Assembly (NCBI GenBank): GCA_018398765.1
Contig: JAHBMJ010000143.1
Span: forward strand, 1 to 40,000
Length of the DNA: 40,000 bases
Direction of reading: 5' to 3'
Source of the DNA: Chromera velia
Taxonomy: Eukaryota; Sar; Chromeraceae
Position 1 is the first letter of the stretch. Each line of letters begins with the position of its first letter. Both the position numbers and the translations under genes were made by a program. Below are positions 23,611 through 37,984 of the stretch, in pieces. The notes under the pieces were generated by a model. It was not told where the DNA came from, searched no databases, and saw nothing but the letters and a program-made list of their open reading frames with translations.

Positions 23611-23633
23611 AAAAAAAAAAAAAAAAAAAAAAA
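23611..23633 (+). repeat. Poly(A) run (23 A) at the 3' end of the copia copy
   Basis: The last pol codon is directly followed by an uninterrupted A run, then GAAAGGGG. An A run at this position looks like a reverse-transcribed poly(A) tail rather than an LTR boundary. Confidence 0.85.
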
Positions 23634-23639
23634 GAAAGG

Positions 23640-23772
23640 GGAACCGTCCGCTGGGCAGGGGTGGATTTCAATGTGTCACGGGACTCCGTGCACATCCACC
23701 AAACCGAGTACCTCCTGTCTCTCCCCCTCCCTGAGGGTATGGGGGATTTTGCAGATTCTTCTGCTTCCGTTC
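23640..23772 (+). mobile_element. Second, truncated copy of the copia RT region
   Basis: This 133-bp stretch matches 22611-22743 at a constant offset of 1029 bp with three mismatches. One mismatch is decisive: the TAA stop at 22671 is CAA here (23700). The match ends abruptly on both sides: the poly(A) run and GAAAGG on the left, and TTGGGTTTGG on the right. Confidence 0.85.
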
Positions 23773-24034
23773 TTGGGTTTGGTGATCTTCAAGTTCGTTT
23801 CCAAGTCCTATTAACGTTCAGAGCGATGCAGAAGAGGAAGAGTGCAGACAGTGAAATTAGGAGTGAAAGTTCAAAACAACTCAGTTGAAAACGTTTAATA
23901 TGTAACAATATGAGAGCACGTACAAAATTATTTCAAATTTTAAATTTATCTTTATATTGTTGGTCTTCAAAGACTTATATCTTTAACCATTTTACTTAAA
24001 AATAAATACTAGAAACTATCAAAACCCCCTTCTA
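23773..24034. other. AT-rich flank between copia fragment and MITE
   Basis: No gene is seen. The frame from the copia fragment runs on to a stop at 23886-23888, but the sequence is no longer recognisably copia. Confidence 0.4.
24027..24034. repeat. Left 8-bp target site duplication of the MITE
   Basis: CCCTTCTA, identical to 24613-24620 on the far side of the element. Confidence 0.85.
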
Positions 24035-24612
24035 CAGTGTTGTTAAGTCTCGGTACTTTCGGTACCTCGGTACCAGAGGGGGGGTCAGTATCGGATTTCG
24101 GATCGGATCTTTCGGTACCGACCTAAATGACTCTTAAACTTAAAAATCACATGTAGTCTGATGTTACAATATTATTTAAATACACTTCATAAAACAAAAT
24201 AAACAAAATATAATGATAAATTAAAATTAAAAAAGTTTTTTCTAGCTTTTTTGATTGTTCTACAACTTTTGTCTTCTAGAACGGTCTATGGATTGAGGCA
24301 TAAAACCCATGTGTAGAACTGTTTGCTTGCATGAATCGAGGATACATGCTCTTGAGGCTGATCGAATCAGATTGATACATACTGCATGGCAATACATGGC
24401 AACAGATGCGTCGCCACGTCAGAATCGGTCGGCCGGTCCAGTGTCCTAACGGCGTATAAACAGTCTGTAAAGAGTTCTAAAAACTTGTTTAGAATATATA
24501 AAAAAACCGGTACCGAAAGTACCGAAAAGGTACCGAAAGTACCGAAAAATTTCGGATCGGGGGGTCGGTATCGGATTTCGGTACTTAGGTTTGTCGGGAC
24601 TTAACAACTCTG
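24035..24612. mobile_element. Non-autonomous hAT-type MITE with 8-bp target duplication
   Basis: The element begins CAGTGTTGTTAAGTC and ends with the inverted counterpart (the reverse complement of its end begins CAGAGTTGTTAAGTC). It is flanked on both sides by the identical octamer CCCTTCTA (24027-24034 and 24613-24620). CAGNG-type termini plus 8-bp duplications are hallmarks of the hAT superfamily. The roughly 578-bp interior has no transposase frame. Both ends carry clustered GGTACC and GTACCGAAA motifs in opposite orientation, extending the terminal pairing well beyond the short TIR. Confidence 0.85.
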
Positions 24613-24620
24613 CCCTTCTA
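24613..24620. repeat. Right 8-bp target site duplication of the MITE
   Basis: CCCTTCTA, identical to 24027-24034. Confidence 0.85.
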
Positions 24621-25318
24621 AAAAACCAGATTGATCGATTGATAGATAGGTTCCGCGCTAGGCCTTCCTCCTACGTTTATATGGCATCTGCTGCCAGAGC
24701 TAACAAAGTGCAATAGAATGCTAGCCAGATTACTATTAAAATGCAAAAGCTATAGAAATGATGTGCATGCAATTCTTATATAGTTAGATTTATACAACAA
24801 TTGTCAATTGGTAACAGTGATCAGTTGTGCGAAAGAGATATCATGATCTGCCTATATACAGAACCAGCCTGAAGTCCAGTCTACACACCGTCCAGAACTT
24901 GATTTATTCATCATAGAGTTCGTATATAGTAAGAAACAACATAATATATATGTCAATATGATAAACATGTAAAAAACTCACGCATATTCTTTAATTTTGA
25001 AGACTCGGAAACTCGCTCAAAAAAACTTGAAGACTAGCTGTTTGTTTTCTTACCAGACACTGAACCGGAGTCGGAACCGGACCTCGCCTCTGCATGTGCT
25101 TAATACGTCAATGACAGTTCACTGAACAGTTCAAGTCACATGCAATTCACCTTGCGCACACCGACTTTCGGTCTCAGTACGTGCATTTATTTGTCTTACT
25201 CTCGTCATGCACCCGGCATAATCGGCGGCATTGAAGTGTGTCATACAGCCACTCGAAATCAACCACTGCGACTAACCCTCGAGTTCAGCAATACATAAGG
25301 GGCACTTAAATTAATCGA
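24621..25318. other. Intergenic / 3' flank of the synthetase gene, nothing supported
   Basis: AT-leaning DNA without coding potential. It would hold the 3' UTR of the minus-strand synthetase gene. Confidence 0.45.
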
Positions 25319-26252
25319 TCATGAATGACAGAGAATCGGTTTGAGAGCCTCCAGTACAGACGGGTCCTCTATCGTGGGGGGTACTTTGTAAGGCTGCCCG
25401 TCAGCCATCTTCCTCATCGTCGACCTCATCACCTTCCCCGATCGGGTCTTCGGGAGACGGTCAACAAGAATCACATTCTGGACAGTCAGCGCAGCCACGG
25501 GACCGACGGCGTACCGCATTCGGTCAACCACCTCCTGAGGAACAGACGCCCCCGCTTCCTTTGTCACCCCTTCCTTCAAGACAACCAACGCTACAGGCAG
25601 TTGACCCTTCAGAGAGTCCTTGATCCCTATCACCGCCACCTCAGCAACAGATGGATGTCCAGCGATGGGCTCTTCCAGATGTCCACAGGAAAGCCGATGA
25701 CCTGCCACATTCAGGACGTCATCAGACCTCCCTGTCACAAAGAAATACCCATCTGCATCTACATACCCCACATCCCCTGTATGGAAAAATCCGGGGTGTT
25801 TCGTCAAATAAGTTCCCCTCAACCGTTCATCCCCCTCATCGTTGTGAATCCCAATAAACGACCCTGGGGGCATCGGAAGTCTCACCACCACATCCCCGGA
25901 CTGCCCCACTTCCTGGGGACTCCCGTCTTCCTTCACCACGCTCAAGTTCCAACCAGGCACAGGCTTGGTCGCAGAGCCCAGTTTGATGCGCAGAGCTTTC
26001 CTTGGCATGCCCCTGCTATCTGCCGCGAAATCTTTCGAAAACCTGACACACACGGATAGGAGAGCATTGAGGGAACAGTCAAGAACGGGTGGCAGGAGAA
26101 GGATGCTACACAATCAGAGAGCACCAAGGAGACAGGATACAGCATTCCTTCTTCTTTCATCCTTCCAGCTTCCCGTCTCTTTCACTCTATCCCTCTCTCT
26201 CTCTCTCCCTCCCTCCCCCCCCCCCCCCTATCCCTATCCCTATCCCTCCCTC

Positions 26253-26291
<39 letters not shown>

Positions 26292-29200
26292 TCTCTCTCA
26301 CACACACACACACCATCTTTCTTTCTGTCCCCCTCTTCCTCTTTATCCCACAAACAAAAACACGCTAGAAAACACGCAAAACCGTCTCCTACTGTTAATC
26401 TTGACATGCCGACCTACGGACAGACGCACAAGACCACCAAATGAGCATGCAGCCATTCAATCTGCATGCCGACGGACAGACCTGATATCGAATCCCGAGT
26501 CCGACCCCTTCCCCTTCAGAGGCAGACCCATTGCCATCCGGCGTTTGTGGTCAATCTCCGACAGACCCACACACGTCGCAATCATGGGCCAGCCTGCGCG
26601 AAGAATACATGCATTTATTTCCATACAAAAATAAACAAATATAAATAAATGCACGCAATCATGGGCCAGCCTGCACGAAGAATACATGCATTTACTTCCA
26701 TACAAAAATAAATAAATATAAATAAATGCACGCAATCATGGGCCAGCCTGCACGAAGAAAGCCGACAACATTCGGGGGTGGTGGAAGGAAAGAAAAGAAG
26801 GCAGCACTCCGCTGAGCCGATGCAAGGGGCTTGCAAAACTGCAGACAAATATCCACTGCTAAATTCATTGAATGGACGAAAGAGGTGAAGGCAGATATCT
26901 CGTCTAGCGTGCGTCAGAAGGGACACTCAGCATTTGTTCAGGTTGTCGACTTTCTGTCCATCTCCGCATCCGCTAAGTGTCGAGAATTTCCCTTTCTTTA
27001 TCTCTAATTCCGTTCCTGGAACTTCCATCAACCTGCCTTCCTCCATTGAAATTTCATCCATCCATCCACCTGCTCCTCTCTATCTTTCCCTTCCCCTCCT
27101 GCACCCCCCTCGTCGACCTTCCTAGCCTTCCCCCTCCCTCCTCCCTGTCAGAGATGTACCCAGTCCAACCACCCACATGCCCACCTACCCGTCTCCGTCA
27201 TCCAGTAGTGATCTATCACGTCGACACCCAGCTTCTCCGCAAAGAACTGAAGGACAGAGGGGAGAAGAATAGAGGAGACGTCAAAAAACGATGGGCTCGC
27301 AGGAACACAGACAGACCAGACAGACGCAGAAACAAGCCATACGAATTCGCAGAGATAGACAGCTAAATAGATGGACGGGCGGACAGTCGCACAGACAGAT
27401 GGACAGATGGATGGATAGAAAGATAGACGGGCGGACACTCTTTCCACAAAGGAGGGAGAAAGAAACTGCAGCATGAACGAAAGGCATCAGGAAGGCAGAC
27501 AGACAGATAAGCCCTCCAGGAATGATGCAGCCATTGAGAGAGAGGCAATCAAGCATTGAATTCTGTATGTGTCTGAGTCAGAAGACGCCTTGCACACCTC
27601 AGGAACGGAAAGAATATTTGCCGGCTTCTCCTCAACGAGGCGCTGCTCTCCAGTCGACTTACTTTGAGTCAAGAGAGGCCGCAAGACCTCAAGAACACAC
27701 AGCAAATCACACACCACATAGACAGGCCGGGCACTCATACCACCCACCTGGAGTGTTGCAGAGTCGCATCGTTCCCCTGCCACGAAGAGGTGTTTGAAGT
27801 GTCCCTTCATCCTGTCTACGTGGGGTGTCAGCAGGGCCCCCTCTGGGTCTGCTTTCCGAATCGCCCTCAGAGCTGTGGGGGCTGTGAACATGCATCGGAC
27901 TTGGTGGTCTGCAACAATCCTCCAGTAGGTCGACGCGTCTGGAGTCCCGACCTGCTTGCATGCATCCATCCATCCATGCAGTAGGTTGGAGGGGCGTTGG
28001 GGAGAAGGGAAGCACACACAAGCACAGGCGTTGCGAAGAAAGGTGGGGGAACCTGCACTACATTTACACTGTTAGTTGCGGGGGAACTGCATGTACAGTC
28101 AGCCACACAGAAAAAGAAATCAACAGAAGACTCCGAAAGGCGGGAGGGAAGGAAGGAAAGACAAGCCACAATAAATGCTGGAAAGGAGGAAGCGAGCCAG
28201 AAAATGGACGGGAGAGGAAGAGGAACAACCGGCAAAGAGGAGAGGTGCACTTCACAGCCCACCTATCTGACTGAGGTTGACGTGCAGGAAGGTATCGGCT
28301 GGCTGACAAACATCTTCCAATCCGCCACGCAGTGTGCATAATTGCATACCCACCTGTTTGTCTGCTTGCTTGCCTGCCTGCCTCTGTGTCTGCTTGTCTG
28401 TGTCTGTATATGTGCTCGTATCTCCATCTACTTGCATGCCTTTCAGTCTGCCAGTATGCGTACCGTTTTGATTATGCCTGCATGTTTACCCATTTGTCTG
28501 TCTACATCCATTTGTGCATCTATTCATCTGTCTGTCCGATCAGCTTCTCTAACTCTACTCCGGTGGCTCGTCAAGCGACAAAAAAAGCCACAACTCACTC
28601 ACCGGTTTCCCCTCAAAGAGGATCGTGGTTGCTCCCGTGAGAAGAGGACCGTACAGCACAAACGAGTGCCCGACCGTCCACCCGATGTCAGATGCCGTCA
28701 TGATCGTCTCGCCCGCATGGACATCAAACACGTTCTTCATGCTCCACAACATGGCCACGGCATGCCCCGCATTGTCCCGCAGCACCCCCTTCGGCTGTCC
28801 GGTGGTACCGCTGGTGTAGAGCATGTACAGAGGGTCGCTGGACGCGACCGGGACACAGTCAACGCTTCTCCCCGCACCCTTATCGACCACCTCCTCCCAC
28901 AGGACGTCTCTCCCGGGTTCAAGGGAGCCCTCCATCTGGGGGCGCTGCAAGAGAACAACCTTCTCAGGCTGGTGAGGAGAGAGGCGGAGGGCGTCGTCCA
29001 GCAACGGCTTGTAGGGGACGACGCGAGTGGGTTCGATGCCGCATGAGTTGGCAATCACGAACTTCGGTTTGGCGTCTGCGATACGAGACGCGAGTTCCGG
29101 GGCTGCATAACAGAGGGAGGAAAGGAACATGGCTCAATCGAAATTTGCACAAGGACTTCGGAATGGCAGAGGCCAAAGAAGACACCGACGAAAATGAAGG

Positions 29201-30254
29201 AACATTTTGCGACAAGGAAAAAGAAAATGAAAGAGAAAAACAGACAGAGAGAAAGACTGACACACAGGCAGCTAGATAGTCGGGCGGACGAAAGCAGCCA
29301 AACAAATTAGCAAAGAGACAGGTAGACGGTATATTTGTTTTCTCTCCGCTTCTAGACAGACAAACCAAGAGATAAACGGACAAAAAATGAAACGTATAGT
29401 GTGACAAATGAACGCACAGAAAAGAAACAAACGGTTACAACCACATCAAGTAAACCAACTAAAACCGACGAACAAACGAACACAGATCGACTCTTTTTAA
29501 CACCCGCCCGACTCACCCCCGAATCCCCCGAAGACGACCGAGTGAATCGCTCCGAGCCGTGCACACGCAAGGCACGCAATCAGCACCTCGGGCACCATCG
29601 CCATGTACACGATCACCTTGTCCTGCCGTCAAGAGATTCACATTCTGATGAAAATACGTCTGTTTCTGACCATAAGTGGAAGTGATACTCATGTCCAAGA
29701 AGAGCGCATAACAAAGAGACCATAAAGAGTCTACGTGGATGATTGGGCGATAGTAAGGTTTCTTTGTCGCAGTGACCTAGAGCTCTACAAATGGAACCTC
29801 GAAAACCAAAAGACAAAAGCAAAACCACAAAGAGGGCTGTGCGCATGTTTTAGAGCCCAATCACTTCAGTATTCCCACTAACCCTCTTGGTCAATCCCAT
29901 TGCCTGCAGGCCGGCAGCGAACTCCACGACTCTCCTGTGCAGTTCTTTGTATGTGATCTTCTCCACCGTCTCCGTCACTGGACTCTCGTAGACGATGGCT
30001 GTCTGGTCTCCCCGGGTCGCCAAGTGTCGATCCACGGCGTTATGGCACGTGTTCATCTGCCCTCCCCCGAACCACCTGAACAACCCGTCCTGCCGAGGCT
30101 CCCATACTTTGTCGAACGGCTTGAACCACTCAATTCCCTCGGCAGCTTGTCGCCAGAACTGAGCTGGATTGTTCACAGCAGCGTCGCGATGGACATCCTG
30201 AACGAGGGTGGAGAAGCCACGCCAAGGCAGACGCGGACGAAATCGCAACAGCAT
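25319..30254 (-). CDS. ACSS3-like acyl-CoA (propionyl/acetyl-CoA) synthetase, probably mitochondrial, six exons, 655 aa
   Basis: This AMP-forming enzyme activates a short-chain carboxylate with ATP and CoA. Exons on the minus strand are 30254-29883, 29622-29517, 29102-28603, 27951-27748, 27246-27185 and 26042-25319. All junctions are GT-AG and in phase, giving 656 codons. The start at 30254 is the first in-frame ATG and opens an Arg-rich, acid-free segment ([17 protein letters not shown]) typical of a mitochondrial presequence. Motifs in order: N-terminal ACS domain ([16 protein letters not shown]), FGGFGAPELA, nucleotide loop [12 protein letters not shown] (about 255-266), [22 protein letters not shown] (about 502-505), hinge [13 protein letters not shown] (about 519) and catalytic Lys in TRSGK (about 618). 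The C-terminal TIEDPS motif resembles animal ACSS3. The fifth junction (27185/26042) is the least certain; a microexon there is possible. Propionate versus acetate preference cannot be read from the sequence. Confidence 0.9.
26215..26289 (+). repeat. C14, (TATCCC)n and C36 runs inside the synthetase intron
   Basis: A run of 14 C (26215-26228), three TATCCC units and a run of 36 C (26254-26289) occur in the fifth intron (26043-27184). The gene is on the minus strand, so its transcript carries GGGATA repeats and a G36 tract. That matches the G-quadruplex pattern in RNA. Confidence 0.9.
26578..26758. repeat. 77/78-bp tandem repeat, about 2.3 copies, inside the synthetase intron
   Basis: ATGGGCCAGCCTG recurs at 26583, 26661 and 26738, separated by 78 and 77 bp. 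Each unit contains the AT-rich segment ATAAATAAATGCACGC. Copies differ at only a few positions. Confidence 0.9.
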
Positions 30255-30791
30255 GGTGGTAAACAGCCGTGGATCAGTTGTCGCACAGACGAAGTTTTCA
30301 CCTCGATCAATCAAGGAGACGCCAATGAGATTCGATAGAAGCACAGGTCCTAGAGAAGCAGGCTGCCTGACTCAGATCCATAATTGAGTTCTCATGCAGC
30401 AGCAACGAGCTTCGCAATCTGTCACAGCGGTCGAGTTTCGATGCAAGGCCGCATTCTGATCTACCTCTTTTGACTTCTTCTGACCTGAAAGACAGGCAAA
30501 GATCGAAGCGTAGACGGCATGCAAGAGTAGCCATTGCTACTATTTTTTTTTTTTTTATTTTACTTTGTGGTCGTTTTTGTTAGACTATATTCATATACTA
30601 GCCAAGCATGGAGTGTAGGTGCGGACCGCGGGCCCGGCCAAATTATATATAAGTACAGGGTCCGCGCGGCCGCGCACGCCCGGCGCACGGCCCCGCGGGG
30701 TTGCATGCGTCCCCAGCCGGCATGCAGGGGCTCCTTTTGCTCAAAACTTTCTTATCGCCTCTCCGGGCATGTATTGGTCCGGTATGCATAG
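30255..30791. promoter_or_regulatory. 5' flank of the synthetase gene, with a CpG-rich patch
   Basis: Upstream DNA of the minus-strand synthetase. A T run (30543-30556) is followed by a CpG-rich patch at about 30618-30720 that contains palindromes such as GCGGCCGC and CCGCGG. TATATAAG sits inside an inverted GCGGACC/GGTCCGC pair. No gene is seen; the promoter role is inferred. Confidence 0.35.
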
Positions 30792-30792
30792 G
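30753..30792 (+). repeat. 40-bp dispersed repeat, copy 1
   Basis: The stretch starting TATCGCCTCTCCGGGC and ending GGTATGCATAGG matches the reverse complement of 37576-37615 with one mismatch. It abuts the target duplication of the gypsy element. Confidence 0.8.
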
Positions 30793-30796
30793 CTCG
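30792..30796. repeat. Left 5-bp target site duplication of the gypsy element
   Basis: GCTCG, identical to 37234-37238. Confidence 0.9.
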
Positions 30797-31071
30797 TATT
30801 ATGAATCATGAATAAGAGAAACACTAAGTCCTTCGATAAGCAAGATCGACCTAATAGTAAAAGGGTCCAATACAGAGTAATTGCTTCAATACAGACGTAT
30901 GCCTATTATTGACAGCAATTCTCAGATACAGAGAATGGACGTACATACATACTGCCTGTTATAGAGAGAAGGTAAACCTAAAGGAAAGGTGCCCTCTCTA
31001 ATAGACCTCTATGTGTAAGATCGTATAAGCACGTATCTGAGCCCTATAGCTTCCGTAGGCCTGATGGAACA
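30797..31071 (+). repeat. 5' LTR of the gypsy element
   Basis: 275 bp, beginning TATTATGAATCATG and ending GATGGAACA. The 3' LTR begins with canonical TG, so the TA here is a likely G-to-A change. The end is canonical CA. Confidence 0.95.
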
Positions 31072-31072
31072 A

Positions 31073-31085
31073 TGGTTAGCAGAGG
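31073..31085 (+). promoter_or_regulatory. Primer binding site candidate (initiator Met tRNA-like)
   Basis: One base after the 5' LTR the sequence reads TGGTTAGCAGAGG. The complement of the 3' end of animal initiator Met tRNA reads TGGTAGCAGAGG, so the match is complete except for one extra T. The priming tRNA of this organism is not known to me. Confidence 0.6.
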
Positions 31086-31199
31086 TTCCGGGTTCCCGGT
31101 CCAGTTAACACAATACAGACCGGAATCACAAGAAGAGGAACCTCCTATCTGCAAGGAGGAAGCCAGAGTTCCCCTTCAATTCTTTCCATCCACCCCTCG

Positions 31200-32357
31200 T
31201 TGGAGAACATTGACACTCCTCCTCCTTCCTCTGTAGGCACCCTCTTCACGGAGGAAGGGGAGATTGTTATCGAAAGCCCAGCAATCACGCACCGTTCAGC
31301 ATCTGAACAACAGACTGACTCAGAGGAATCGATACAGGTAGGGCAAAGACCGAACATGGCAATTGATGTAGACAAATTGAAGGCGCTGGCAGAGGTGAAG
31401 AGAGTCGTAGAGGTATTTGACACCAAGAAGAAGAATGGGAGGACTTGGTTTAGCCAATTCCGTGACAAAGTGAAAGCTGGCAACCTCAACATCGACGAAT
31501 ACAAACTATTGCTTGGTATGCACTTTGTTGACACCGACCTGGTACAGCAGTGGGACGAGAAGAGAAGAACATGCTCCACCGTCAATGAAGTAGACGCATG
31601 GTTCCTCGATGCCCATGGTGGGGGAGGCATGGAAGAAAAGCACGCGGTATATACGATGGCAGACGTGAAACTGAGTGTCGCAGACGCGTTCCAACCGTTC
31701 GTTGACCGATTTATCGATACCTTCATTGCCGCTAATCCAAATACTATTCGCAACCATCGTATCACGCCATTCATCAACGCCCTCTATCCCGAAATGCGGG
31801 AAGCTCTGGAAATTGAACCCGCCTTCTCCGAATGGAATGACTTGGTAAAGAGAACCAAGCATCTCCATGCCAAGCTGCAGAAGAAAGCCAGAGCCAAACT
31901 TACTGCCGTCCAGAGTACCTAATCAGCGTCTGACCTTGAACGATGGGAGAAGTTGACAGACAGGCTTGAGCGCGTTGAGGTCAGCATAGCAGCTTTGCAC
32001 ACTCGCGGCCACGGCAGGGGCAATTCGATGCCGCGAGGGGGTCGGGGTGGCTATGCCGTCTACGGCAATCGGCCGTCTCCTCAAGTCGCATACGGCTTTA
32101 CGCCTGGCCGAAATGCAGGCTTAGGATGGAGAGGTGGATACAAGGGACGAGGAGGAATGCCAGGAGGCATGTATAGAGGCAGAGGAGGTCACAACGGTTT
32201 CAACAACAGTCACTTTGGGTATGGATAGAATGGGCATGCTCCACCGTTTGGGCAACGAGTGCCAACATGCCACCACTGCAGGTCGCCATCACACTTCGTC
32301 GCGAACTGTCCAGAACTGCGGTACTCGGGAAACGAATGGGGTGGAGGGACACAGTAG
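31200..32357 (+). pseudogene. gag: Ty3/gypsy gag with two internal stops
   Basis: A single frame covers a capsid-like helical region and a Gly/Arg-rich nucleocapsid region. It ends in a CX2CX4HX4C zinc knuckle (CHHCRSPSHFVANC) at about 32268-32309. The frame is open upstream of 31200 without an ATG; the first in-frame ATG is at 31356, so the start is uncertain. TAA at 31920 and TAG at 32226 interrupt it, and TAG at 32355 closes it. The zinc knuckle lies after both internal stops, so the standard code would give Gag without nucleocapsid. Pol begins in the -1 frame near 32270-32360, as expected if a frameshift makes Gag-Pol. Confidence 0.8.
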
Positions 32358-36742
<4,385 letters not shown>

Positions 36743-36958
36743 ACTGTTGATTGTTCCATGACATGAAGTGATAACTGCGCTGTTTCAATCGATTTGATCC
36801 ATCATTCCTTTTTTTCCTACCCTTCTTATGTTTTTCCGCTCTTTGTGTCATGTGGTACGGCCGTGCTAATGGTGGTTTTTCGATTGCCAGTGTAGGTGGC
36901 TGGGATCGGTGAAAGGTGTGAATTGTGCGGGACGCACAAGCTTAAAGGGGGGAGTGAT
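36743..36958 (+). other. 3' untranslated part of the gypsy element with polypurine tract
   Basis: Between the pol stop and the 3' LTR. The purine run AAAGGGGGGAGTGA (36944-36957) ends one base before the LTR. This is where plus-strand DNA synthesis is primed in LTR retrotransposons. Confidence 0.85.
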
Positions 36959-37233
36959 TGTTATGGATCATGAATAAGAGAAACACTAAGTCCTTCGATA
37001 AGTAAGATCGACCTAATAGTAAAAGGGTCCAATACAGAGTGATTGCTTCAATACAGACGTATGCCTATTATTGACAGTAATTTTTAGATACAGAGAATGG
37101 ACGCGCATACATGCTGCCTGTTATAGAGAGAAGGCAAGCCTGAAGGAAAGGTGCCCTCTGTAATAGACCTCTATATGTAAGATCGTATAAGCACGTATCT
37201 GAGCCCTATAGCTTCCGTAGGCCTGACGGAACA
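36959..37233 (+). repeat. 3' LTR of the gypsy element
   Basis: 275 bp, beginning TGTTATGGATC and ending GACGGAACA, with canonical TG...CA termini. About 16 differences from the 5' LTR, 15 of them transitions. Confidence 0.95.
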
Positions 37234-37238
37234 GCTCG
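37234..37238. repeat. Right 5-bp target site duplication of the gypsy element
   Basis: GCTCG, identical to 30792-30796. Confidence 0.9.
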
Positions 37239-37984
37239 AAACGACTGTATGTGTATCGAAGAGAAAAGAATTCTTTGAAATATTTAGTATCAACACAAAG
37301 GAACAGAAAAAGAAAGAAAAAGCAGGAGAAGGGGAGATCAGTGGAGAAAGTGCTGATCAGTCTCTATTTTTGTATTCCACCTTCACATCAAATCAATAGA
37401 TCACCCGAACACATCTAGCAAGGCAGGGAGTGATTAAAAGTGCGAGGCCCTAGGCATGCAGGGACCTCAGCACATCTCGCAGGAAGGAATTTTTATGGCA
37501 GTTCTAGGTGCAGGCATAGGGACCACGTGGGGTGCCTATGTAGAGCAACTAGGATTGAGGGAAATACGAACCAAACCTATGCATACCGGACCAATACACG
37601 CCCGGAGAGGCGATACATATGTATCGGTAGCATGTATCGTTCGAGGTATAGTTCATGCAGTACGTACGTTGTATATAAGTTTCGATCGAGGGCCAGTGTT
37701 CCGTGCATGTTCACATCCATCGAGCTGCGTGATTGCAGCGAATGCCAGGCTCCATGTAACGACAGACAAGCGACGACAGAAGTACACGTGGACAGAGAGG
37801 CACATAGAAGTCCGACACATATACATCTCACATGCAAGCCATGCTTCAGTCTCCTGCGCATGCACGACACAGAGACAGCTGATTGACCTGCAGGCTGACT
37901 GACTGACTCACATTCAACGTCCCATACTGCAGATAAAAAGGCTGAGAAAATTTTTTCACGGAAGAAAAACGAACGAAGCTTGAA
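37239..37984. promoter_or_regulatory. 5' flank of the secreted-protein gene
   Basis: Overlapping open frames at 37440-37902 on both strands show no coding signature, so I treat the region as upstream DNA. A TATATAAG sequence near 37671 lies about 310 bp before the ATG and could be a TATA box. The second copy of the 40-bp dispersed repeat is at 37576-37615. Confidence 0.35.
37576..37615 (-). repeat. 40-bp dispersed repeat, copy 2 (inverted)
   Basis: Reverse complement of 30753-30792 with one mismatch. Similarity stops at both edges. Confidence 0.8.

Noticed and set aside
26229-26250. TATCCC repeats as an interstitial telomere
   Set aside because: Only three units, inside a C-rich tract, and not a known telomere unit; compositional slippage is simpler.
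37440-37902. Two overlapping 148-codon open frames on + and others on -
   Set aside because: No homology, no consistent codon pattern, and they lie just upstream of a gene with a clear signal peptide. Treated as promoter region.
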